DNA from: Mytilus trossulus
Taxonomy: Eukaryota > Mollusca > Bivalvia > Mytilida > Mytilidae
Direction: 5' to 3'
NCBI RefSeq assembly: GCF_036588685.1
Contig: NC_086375.1
Span: 37,346,566-37,410,565, forward strand
DNA length: 64,000 nt
A program made the translations under genes and the position numbers. Numbering within the stretch: position 1 is the stretch's first letter; every line of letters starts with the position of its first letter. The notes under the pieces were generated by a model, which did no database searches, was not told where the DNA came from, and saw only the letters and a list, made by a program, of their open reading frames with translations. Below are positions 49,301-61,300 of this stretch, in pieces.

Positions 49301-52300
49301 TGTCCAGTCTGTCAGTCTCTGTTTTATTGATCTGTGGCACCAACACATTGTCATATTTCTCTAATTGCTGCATTCTTCTGTGATTTATAGCAGATTGGTG
49401 TACCTCCAAGCTATTAGGAAATTTATTTGTTTTGTTCTTGTCCTCCCACCCAGCTGTGTTTGATTGTCCAAGCATTCTTGAGACAGTAAACACTTCCACT
49501 GTGATTGTAATTATTTTCTTTTTGTCATTTTAGCTTCTGAATTAATTCCAGAAATACTATGGTAGTATGGTGTTCCCACAGGAACATATTAGAAAAACAT
49601 TAAACATGAAATGTTGATTGATTGATTGATTATGTTTTGATGAATGTCCAGTGTCAAATATTTCATGCATATTCAGGATGATAGCAGTGATAATAGATTT
49701 CAAAAAAAAAAAAGAAAAAAAAAGGCAGATGTTAAGATTTTCCTTGAGATTTTCCTTGGAGAACAGTGTGAGACTGTATGAATAAAAAAAGGTGCTTGTA
49801 AAAAATGGCAAAAAAATTATGATCATTGTAGCAACAACATATTTTTGTTTTCAACTTGTTAAATTTGGCATTAGAGATGTATCTTTTTCAAACAGATACC
49901 TACATGTTTATTTAATAGCAGATAGCAATATATTCCAGTAAAATATTTCATTTATATAGGTAATCTGTAGCAGAACAAATAATGATAAAGATCAAATATT
50001 ATTATTTTTATTATAAAATAGTTATAAATTCAAAAATAGAATTTAATGTTTTGTAATTGCCAAAAACATTTGACAGATTGCTCACAACAATAGCTTAAAC
50101 TCACATTTGGATTATATAGGTAAAGTTATACTTAAACAAGTAGAGAAATAACATCAATTGTTATTGTTGATTGCCAAAGTTTCATAGTTCTCAATTTGTA
50201 GTATCCAAAAATTTGTTTATCATTTCAGGAATTCCATTAAAAAAAATTAAGCTATAATTATTTTGAAAATAAACCACTGATTAGATGATATGAAGACATA
50301 CATACAACTTTCTATATCATCTCACTTCTAAAAGATGACATATATTTTAAGACAGTCTTTAAAGTTTGATAAGAAGAAAAAAACTAATTTGTTCCAAACT
50401 ATAATTTTGCATTGATGTTAAGGGGAAAGTAGATTGAATCAAGATTGACGGAACATTACAATATATTTAGCAGCATATTAAATGTTTGAAGCAAGACGTT
50501 TTTTCAGTATGACAAGGCAGGGTTTCTGTCTATTTGTGTTTGATGTTGGGAATATTAGCCTAAGTGAACCCTGTAATGATTGCTGAAGAAAATTGACAAC
50601 ATTTACATCTCTAATCAAATTTAATCAATACACTTTGCTGATGACTGAATTCAGTTTGATTGCATTTGATGTACTGTAAAATCTGTTTGATATCAAAATG
50701 TCCTATATGCCCTTTGCCCACAAGATGATACCCCTTACATTCAAAAGCCTTTGGTTTTTTCGTGTGTTGTAAAATTTTCTAATTTTATATAATTTTGAAG
50801 AAAATCTTTGTATTTTTTTCTTAAATTGAAATTTTGCTAGATAAGTAGAGCTATTATGCTGTACACTTAGTAGTGTATCATCTTGTTGAATGTCTTTCCT
50901 TCATTTGAGCTTCTGTATTTGTGGGATGAACATTGAAATAAATGTTAAGGGGTATTTCCTTCAGTACAGCTTCTTTGTTTGGTGATAGAACATGACAACA
51001 AAGCATTGACATTGTAGGCATGCACTTCCCTAAAATGTCTAAAAATGACATAACTTTTTTTTAAGAAATGCTTAAACTCAGTGTTTATTCCAGTATGACA
51101 TGAAAAAAAAGACATTGTTTAAATTCACACCATTTATATTCCTCTCAAAAAGTAAAGTGGGGTTTCAGCTGAATAACAACCCTTTACTTTTAGGCAATAA
51201 AGTAGTTTTTTTGATACAAATTTTTAGATCAATTCCATATGAGTACATTGAGAAATGGATTATATGTCAATCAAGCAGACTCAACAGCACAATATGGTTT
51301 TTAACAATACATAAAATGTCTATAGAAAATGGCAAACTCCACTTCTTTCATGCATAGAAAAAGTTGTGGTTACTATCATAGACATGCCTCTCTTCAAATT
51401 TCCCAAATGACCTCACACAAAAAAACTAAAACTGCTAATAATCATTTTGATTAGAAAAAAATAAAGAGATGTCGGCCAGTCAAGTGTAGCAACAGATGAC
51501 ACTTTAAAAAGACGTGACATTTAATCATTAAATGGTTATCATTTTAATTAAGACTCCCGTAGTATTACTCATACTAGCCGCTGCTGACCTAAAACAGTTA
51601 AAATGGTGACAAAAACAGATTTAAGAACCAAGAAATTCAATATTTGTCCCATCAATAAGATTGTTTCCCATTTGTTGATTATTCATCCTCTACTTTGGTA
51701 ATCAAAATATTTGAAGACGAATTTGTAAAGGAATTTTAAAGAATTTAAAGTAAATCAAATATTACATCTTTCGAGGATAAAAGACACTTTTACAGTTGAC
51801 AAGAAAACAATATTTGATTTCAAAGAATATAAAAGTTTCTATTGAAGAAATCCTCTGATCTGAATGCTTCTGTTGATGTAATTTCAATATGCAGCATGTT
51901 TCTCTGTCAATCTGTGTGAAGGAACTACGACAGGACAGTCAAATCAATAAGATAGTTCTATAAAAGTGTTTCATTAGATTTTATTCTTGCAGAATCTGAT
52001 CATAAATAAAAGCAGTAAAAAATACATGCACTAAAATCTATTTACAGTTGATTCATTAGTTTCGTTGGAATATATTTCCTTGGATTTATAGATTTTGTGA
52101 TTTTTGACAAATTTTGATCAAATGAATTTAGGAAATTTATATTTCATTAAAAATGTATTATAAATTTTGGGTTATCTATATCCTGAAATTCACAAAAATT
52201 AGTACCAAATGAATTTCAATGAATTCAAAGTATATTGACTAAGGGTTGGTTTAAGGGACTGATATAAAAAGCCAAAAAAGTTTAAAAAAAAGTAAAAGGG

Positions 52301-55300
52301 AAGTAAGACCCACCATGATGGACTGACCGCCACAAGTAATAAATCATGCGGAAAATTAAAATGGATATTTAAAGACTGTTTATTGACCAGTAGATGCATT
52401 TTCCTTTATTGAGTTTAATTCCATCTCATTTGTATATATCCCATACCTCTATAATTCAAATTTGATCAAAGATCAAGTATGCAAAATTTCCTGATGAAGA
52501 CATCAGATGAAGCTTGTTAAACTCCTGACATTTCTGATAAATAACTTGGAAAGACTAACATAAACAAGCTTTGGTCAGTAGAAACATTGACCAGTCTGGT
52601 AGAAAATAAATGTTTGTCATGATAGATTAGATTTACTGGTCTAGTGGAAGAAAGTTGATGAAGTTTCCACTAGAAAGTTCTTGGTAAGGTTATGTAAACA
52701 ATCAAGCCACCAGGAAAGACTGGCTATTTTATATCCTTCATTGGCTAATTTCATTGCCATTTATATTCATTGTTTTAGGTACGTGGGAGCATGTGTACTT
52801 GAATTGTACTCTATATTGACTTTAATTTGTAAGGTATACCAATCTTCATGAAATTTGATGTTAATTAAAGCAATGAATTTTGATAAAATACTGAACTTGA
52901 GAATACAGGGATTTAACATTTTTGTGATTTAAGTAGAAATTTTATATGTCCCTTAGGTTTAATTCATTGTTGCAGATTTTAAATGTCAATGGGAGATATG
53001 CATTTTAAAACCAATTATATAGAAATTTCAATTAACCACAAATGATTCCTCTTTAGTCTTACGTCAAAAAAATATCTTAGTTATCATTGGACTATAATAA
53101 GCTTAAATGTTTAAGAAAAGCCTAAACATTATTTGAGATATATGTCACATGACATTAATCAAGAGATGACTGTAATTAATAGAGCTATTTGAAAATTTAT
53201 TCTGGCAAAAACTTTGCACAATATGTGTTGATGTTGACAACCATCAATCAATAGAATAAATCAATTGTTATGGAATAGACAGTTTCAAGATGAAGAACAG
53301 AAATAAAACTGATGTACTTTGATAAATATATCTTCATTTCTTGCTTTAACGTTTTGTTTTTTTATGTCACTTCATACCTATTATTAGTTCTTTCTGATAT
53401 ACTTGAAATACTTGCTACTTGCTACCTAACATTAAACACAATATTTATCATGATCATCCTTATACTTGAAAATAGCAGAAACTCCAACTTGAACAGTCAG
53501 GTTCCTTGTTTATAGATAATGACCTCATATATGGATATTTCATTAAATGATTTGTGCACTGTTGGAACTTAGAAAATAATAAATAAAATTATTAAACCAT
53601 ATGGACTGTATATTTTGATAGATATTTATATCATTGATGATTGTTGATTTTTGACATTGATTAATGTATATAGATAAGTAGAAACATATTAATTTGTCAT
53701 ACAAATAGTAGCAATAAAATACAAATAAATTTTATATCTTTTTCTCATAGGTTTACACTATTCATCATGGTGGGCTTTCTAATCCAACATTTTGACAGCA
53801 TCTTTTGAAATGAGTTATTTTCATCCATACAAAATGAAGAATTGAGATCTTTTACATGCTTTAGATTAAATATTTGATCAATGAGCTAATTGCAGTGGAC
53901 TTTATAGGTTGATAATAAGGCAGATCTCCCTGTGAGTGTCATTTTATTGTGAAAAATGACTTTTCCTGTCAAAGAAAATGGCCAGTAATTTGTCTCAAAC
54001 TGACCACTGATATCAAAATATGAGCGAGGCCAGATGGCTGAATTTGTCTTATTTATTGGCTACTTCAGACATTTAGAGAGTGGTGCTTATCAATAGATAA
54101 TTGTTTTATTATAACTTAATTGTTTATTATTTGTAGCACTGTACTATAAATTGTAAGAAGATTATTATATATACAAAATACTTGGTTAAAGATGAAATAG
54201 TGATTTCAAAAGATCCCCATTTTCATCTCTTTGCTTTCTTTTTTCAAATTTGCCTTTTCAATGAGTGATCTTTATATTACCTCATCAAAATAACAAAAGG
54301 AAGAATCTTAACCAAATGAAACCATAAAAAGCGAGATTTTTGAGGGATGACAAACATAGAATCTTAGATATCCTTGAAATGGTATAAATTTCAGGATCAG
54401 CTGCCACTTTCATCTCTTTGCTTTTTCTGTTTATAACTTTGTTTTGTTTAGTTCACCATTGTACTCACAATTCACTCTCCATTCTAAACACTGTCACTTC
54501 AAGCTATGTTCTTTTCTTTCCTACTTCTGACCTTTGACCTGTCATCTTTTCCATAGATATTGTTTTCATCCAATCTTCATACTCTTTCTTTCTTTACCCT
54601 TCAATTGTATCTTTGATGTTATGCTTTTGAAGATTTCTCTTCATTTGTCTTTCATTTGAAATATTATTAAATAAAAAAAAAAAGTCATCAAAGAAAAGTT
54701 GGTATAAGGAAAATATTTATAATGTATATATATTTCTTGATCTTGAAAATTGAAAGAATAAAAAAAAATGTTCAGAAGCTTGATGGTAGATATTGTGACT
54801 ATCCTAACAACAAAACCAATACCAATAATATATTTTGTAAAATACTTGGTATATTTACATATCACAAGTCTCCATTCAAAAGATTTATTGAAATAATAAA
54901 TGTTATTTGTAATGAAAACAAATCTTGCCAAGCTTAAGAATTAATGGATTGTGCCAGTGATTTGTTGCTATTAAGTTTACATGGACCATCTGTCAGAGCT
55001 AGTCCTGGCACCTCTGAGTCTGTATTATCTAATCGATACTATAGATTTTAATGGTTTGAACTTTATCATTAAAACTGGTGTTTATTGAAAAATAAGCTGT
55101 GTTTGATCTCTGTGTTTCCTAAGCAAACAGCTTCAGGTACTCTGCTCCAGGTTTGAATTACATGAAACAGTGAAGCATGTTTAATCACTGGTTGCTGTCT
55201 GTTATATTTGCTTTTCATTATTTTTTAGTCATAAATTACTAGTAGGTGATGGATTTTCATCATTTGAAATGTATCATATTTTTTCATGTCAGGGCCTTTT

Positions 55301-58300
55301 ATTGCTGACAAAAATACAGTTTTGCTCATTGTTGAATGCCTTATGGAGACATATATAGTTGCTAGCATTCATGTCTTTTAGACAATGCTGAATAGTTGTC
55401 TCAACATCTTAAAAAAAATGGACAGGATTAGAAAAGCTAAATTCTATCTTAGAACACACTGTAGGAGAAATGTGAAATTTTGAAACTCAAATTGGTTAAT
55501 TATGAACTTATTTCACTCTAAGATTAATTGAGAATTAGAGTCAATTTGTATTTTTTTTTCATCATGCTTTTCCCAAAATAGAGACTAGTAAAAAGTTTCT
55601 GTTTATATCAAGTACCATTTGATGAACTGTTCTGGTCCACTCCCATGTAGACATAGGGCTTTGAAGCCTAACAAAATAACAAAATTAATTTAGTCATAGA
55701 GATGAAAGAAGGTTATATCATACCCCATAAAGTGCAATAATGCACATAATAATAAAGTGTAAAGAGAAAGTTTCTTTTCTGTAGAGTGCACTTGCCTTAT
55801 GATCTTATTATTAGACATTGGCCAGATGTACTATTAGTCCCAGGACAGTTTTTTGCAGGGAAGTAAGGAGCAAGCTGGTATTAAATTGTCCAATCAAAAG
55901 TTAAATGAATCCCCTTAAAGAGCCATAAGATATTATTGAATATTTACTTAATGATCCCCAACGGACATTAAACAATGGATGAAGGGTTAAAGGTTAACTT
56001 GTTAAAGAGATAATGGGTGATTAGTATTCTGTCTCTGATCTCAGCATGATTCACACAGCGTTATACAGCAGGTGGTTGTCTGCCTAAGATTTTAAAAAGA
56101 AAACAAACAAGTTCTTGCAACAATCATTAAAACACACAGACGTTAAAAAAAAATAGGCATTGAGAAAAAAACTATTATAGCCATTAATATACACTAAAAA
56201 CTTGGCTTTATGTTGAAATTTGAAAGTTTAATTGGTTTATTGTGTGCCTTGTGTCTGCCTTTGCCTTTAATGAGGCAAACACTTAGGCTCAGTAAATTTT
56301 GAAATTGTATTCAAACTGTCTTACTAAAGGTTATGTCCTCATAAAGATAAACAACAAAGTTTTGGCATTGAGATACATGTAGTAATGCCTCTTTGTATTG
56401 GTCTATCCATCCCTAGCATTCTCTCTTAAAGGCACCATTGAGATATACTGTCTCTTATCCAAACTTTATCAAACAATGGCCAACATCAACCAATATTTTG
56501 TCATAGTGAGACTGTATAAAAAGTTTGTATCACTCTGAATTTCATGATTAGAGGTCAGCGACCAAGAAGTCACAACTTCATACAGGTTATTGAGAATTTA
56601 CCATAACCCAATCTTCATAAAAGATAATCTGAGACAATAGAAAAATTTGCATCTTGTTTTGTTTTCTATCCATAGGACAGAGTAAGGGTGTCTAAAAAAT
56701 TTAGCAATAGGTTTTCTGTTTGAAAACGCTTGAATTGAGAAAAAAAAACCACTTATGGTTTGATTTTAAAGTTTTAAAATTTGAGAATGGAAATGGGGAA
56801 TGTGTCAAAGACACAACAACTGGACCAAAGAAAAAACAACAGCAGAAGGTCACCAACAGGTCTTCAATGTAGCAAGAAATTTTCGCACCTGGACTGGTGT
56901 ATAGATATTTTCAATTCTTTTTTGATTTTATGACTTTTATAATTATAGGTATCTAATGGACTGCTAAGCAGAGTCAATATGGCTAACCAGAACTTCAACA
57001 AGGATATAGAACTGGTACCTAGAGTTTCTCCAGAGTTTGAGCTAACTTTAGATTCAACACCAGTTCAACATTCAATACAAACAATGAACTTTTTCCAAAT
57101 GAAAGGTAAGCTAGGGTTGCACCCTTATAATGATGCTATTCCAAATGTCTGTGGCAGACACACTATAACCTTCAATATAAGCTTTTCAATTATTGCATAT
57201 ACATGTATATATTTTTATGATATAAAGAACTACAATTTTTTTGTTTTAAAAGGGAAGCTATGGACACTTATTAAGTTAATGAACAGTATTAGAATGATAA
57301 AACCAAACAAATATTTTTCTGTTTTCCATTCTCTGTTGATAATTTTCAGTTGACTAATATTTGACATTAATGTGATCAAAATTCAAGTTCAATAACAAAA
57401 AAGCATCCTTTAACAACAGCAAGAAAATCAGTTTCTTTCTTGTAAGATAATCACAAAAAAAATATTTATCCTTGACATTTAACCAGTGAATTGTCAAAAG
57501 CGCTATCAGAATGTGTTAATAAAAACTTCCTTTTTACTTGTGATTAGATAAAGCTGTGGTTATTTTCATTTATCAAGATAAAGAAATATGTTCAGTATTG
57601 ATGTACTCTCACGTCCTGAAATCATCTCAGCAACAAAACCCTTCTTCGTTCCTATTAACAGCTTATAGATATAAGACAGACAGCTTTTAGCTAATATCAT
57701 CATAAGATAAAAAAATTAATCTTGATATATAATGAGTTATTAAGTACTCATCACATATTTTAAGAAGAGAATGAATGACCACTGTGCTATATTATTTTCA
57801 TCTGTCAAATGGTATAAAACTGTATACTGGTTTAAATCTTTTACTCTTTAGAAAATAAAAATAAAATCTTCTTTATTACAGTAACCTCACCAAAAAAATA
57901 TATATTTTAATTAGCTCACAATTTTTTTTATCCTACTGTGGCTTGATTATAAGTTTTTTTCTCCAAAGATTGCAACTAATTCAAATGCACACACCAATTG
58001 CAAATCAAACTGTTCAACTGGTAAGAAATTTTAACCTACTGCAAAGTCAAACTCTGACAGGATCAGAATTTTGAATAAACTGCAAAAGGCAATAGAGAAA
58101 CACTTACAATCAAATGACTCTTAATACATGTACCTAACAAATAATATATGAATAGCTCACAAAAAAATATCTTTTAATATCTCACTGTAAAATATTTTAT
58201 AATTTGAATCTATCAGATGGGACAACGAGTAAGTAATGCCTGCATGGAGTACCACTTTATATGTTATATTTGTCTGTGAATGATGTTGTATTTTGAACAT

Positions 58301-61300
58301 AATTAGTTGTGTATTGTTATGAACTGTTTATTATTTCAAATTTGTATTGCCAATGATATGCATGAATTCCTGTATTCCATTTTCCCTTTTTAGCTGTTAC
58401 TCCACTTATTTTCCCATTTTTTATTATCTTTTTTTTTAAGGAGGGATAAGGCCACTTAAATATAATATGAGCAAAATCTAGTTGATAGAAAATGATTATT
58501 TTTATATATGTTTCCATTATCTTTGTATGCTTTATTAGACTTGGTGTCTAGAATTTCAAAAAAATCTATACAAGGGGAAAAGATAGATTTGAGAGATATG
58601 GGAATATATTTGGTCTGAAATAGTATGTCACTAATAAATGTAATCCCTCCTAAGAAAATTGCAAACTGTCAGCTTTATGATATACAATCCTAATCAAAGA
58701 AAAAAAGTTTATAGAAATGACACATAATGGATAAAGATATTTTTCTCTACAAAAACGTATCTCTCATACTTTTTTCTTAATTATGCAATGACTTTCTTTT
58801 TATCATATTATGAAATATCTGTATGCCACTTTTTATTTTATTTTATTGAACTACTCAAACATCTTTGATGTAAACATGGATTGTTTTACCTTTGTTTTAC
58901 CTGCATGACATATCAGTGCTTGTCTCAGTCAGAAAAAAAGTCTGAATTCCCACTGAATTTATACATTCCTTGATAACATCTCAATCTCCTACTTTGTATC
59001 AACATTACATTTTTTAAAAGTACATGTACTAAAAAATCTGGAGTGTAAGCATGGTTAGTTACCATTGTTTTACTTGCATGGCATTCAATTTATTTACAAC
59101 TCAATTTCTTGTGCGTGGGGCTTCAGTGGTTGAGGTGGGTCTCATTGGGGTCAAAGCGTGACACGGGATTGCCGATTTTTTGTAAGCATGACACATAAAA
59201 GTCAAATTATTGTGTCGTGAAAACGGAAAATGAGGTCTTGCGGTACCCGGAAAATGACAAAAAAATGAGAATTGCTTACCTATATCTGACAAAACAGTAA
59301 GCAGGATCGGGGATCGGAACCCCTCAATGAGCCCCCTGTTGAGCAGTTGTATTACGTAGTCTTACTACTGTATCACTAGCCTTTCAACACTGAGGTTGTG
59401 AGTTTGAATCCCACATGTGGCAGGTGTGTCATCTCCAATCTTAATTGACTACTGTTGTAAGTTTTCATACCAAAAGTCATGGTTCTCTCTGGGCCATCAA
59501 CAAAAACTGATCACCAACAAATAGCAGAATAGTGTTGTCAGTGGTGTTCATCACCAAATAATCAAATCAATAAATTTCTTGTGGATCAAAATCAAAATTT
59601 GAGATTTTACATGTACTCTAAACTCTTAAGGGGGCTCGTGGGTCTAAATCTTTTTTTTTATTTAATATAAGATTTCGCTATTTTTTTCTATAAATGAACT
59701 TAATCTTATACCTAATAGAAAAATAAAATAAAAAAGAGGGGTCACCGATCATTTACGCTCACAATCTGCCTTCAAAAGAAACATACATTTTTGTAAAGGT
59801 ACTTTTTTTCTGTTGAACTAATAGGAGAAAAAGAGGTAATATCGAAATAAAAAAAAAACCTAATTACAGAAATAACTTAAATTTTTCAATTATTTAGTTT
59901 ATGTATAGCTTATTTGAAAACAACAATAAAAAATATACGTCACTGATGAGTAAAAAAAGATATTTTAATTTGAATGCCAGAAAAAAATAGCATTTTTGCA
60001 CTAAAGGGAGATAATTTCGAGCTTTTTCAATGATATCTACATTTTAAAAGTCAGCTGGGGCCAACACAAATTGATTTTTTTGGAATGATTTTTTTGCCAT
60101 ATGATAAAGTAACAATTTCTACTTAAGGTAATTTACAAAATATGTAATGAAAATTGAATGTTTTATTTTTTTCTGAAAATCTTATACCCGCGAGCCTCCT
60201 TAATTGTGAGTTTTACCTGCATGGCAAGCCATTGCTTCTCCCAGCCAGAAAATAGTCAGAATTCCAAATAATTTATTGCATTCCTTTTTCACAGCTCAAT
60301 CTCTTGTGTATCAATATGAAATCTATTTTGAAGTACAAGTACTGGATAGCTTCTCTGATATCTTTAAATATCTGATCAATAGTGCACTTGTGTTGCTTGA
60401 AGATGATGATTTCAATTAAAATGCAATTATAACTCCAGAGAGATTTTGTATCTTTTTAGTTACTGTATCTTGTAAAAGCATAATTAAAAGAAAAACTGAA
60501 AAACTAAAAAAATACTTTCAAGCACCCCTTTACAATTTTACTATCAGTTTTTATTTACTTGCAGTATTGTAGGATGACTAGTCAATGATTATTATTTAAG
60601 AATTGAATGCTTCTTTTTGTAAATTTATTGGGTGGTAAAAGCGTTGACCGAAGTACATTTTGTATGAAGCGCGGAAGCGCTTCATTCTAAAAATGTACGC
60701 ACGGTCAACGCTTTTACAACCCTATAAAGTTTCAAAAAGAAGTATTCAATACTTATAATTACATTTGTTTAGCTAAAATCATGAAAACACGATTTTTATC
60801 CAGTTTTATTTAATTCACCTGTGCACTTTTTTGTGGCACCTCGTGTCATCATGCATGATAAATGTTATTGTCTGATGCAATTGTTTACGGAATAACATGT
60901 TAGCCAATCAGAATAACGTATTATAATGAAACTTACATCTAATGTAATTATTTAGAAATATATTTTTGAGTGACGGGAACTCGTAAATGCAATATGAAGA
61001 CAAAAAATATAACAAAGTGCTTTAAGAACCTCTTTTTACTAGCAGATTTTTTATACTAACAGTAATGTAGGATTCGTCAAAGATAATTATCTATATATTT
61101 TTTAGAGACTGTATCTCTTAAATGCCAAATTAAAAGAAAAACAAAAACAGGCTAAAAATTATATGAAGCACCTATAAGTTTTTACCTGTCAGCTCAGCAT
61201 TGCACGTTGACTAGTCAAAACAATCATTAGCTGATAATTAACAATATATTTTTTGGCCATTTTAATTAACATTATGATGAAAGTATGATGAGTTGTTTAG

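Noticed and set aside
57106..57353. Open frame continuing past TRIM9 exon 4
   Set aside because: The sequence past 57105 loses similarity to the family, and a strong GTAAGC donor ends the exon. It is read-through into the intron.
59390..59415. Functional tRNA gene
   Set aside because: Only a B-box-like sequence is present, with no foldable cloverleaf. The downstream body and tail match a SINE.
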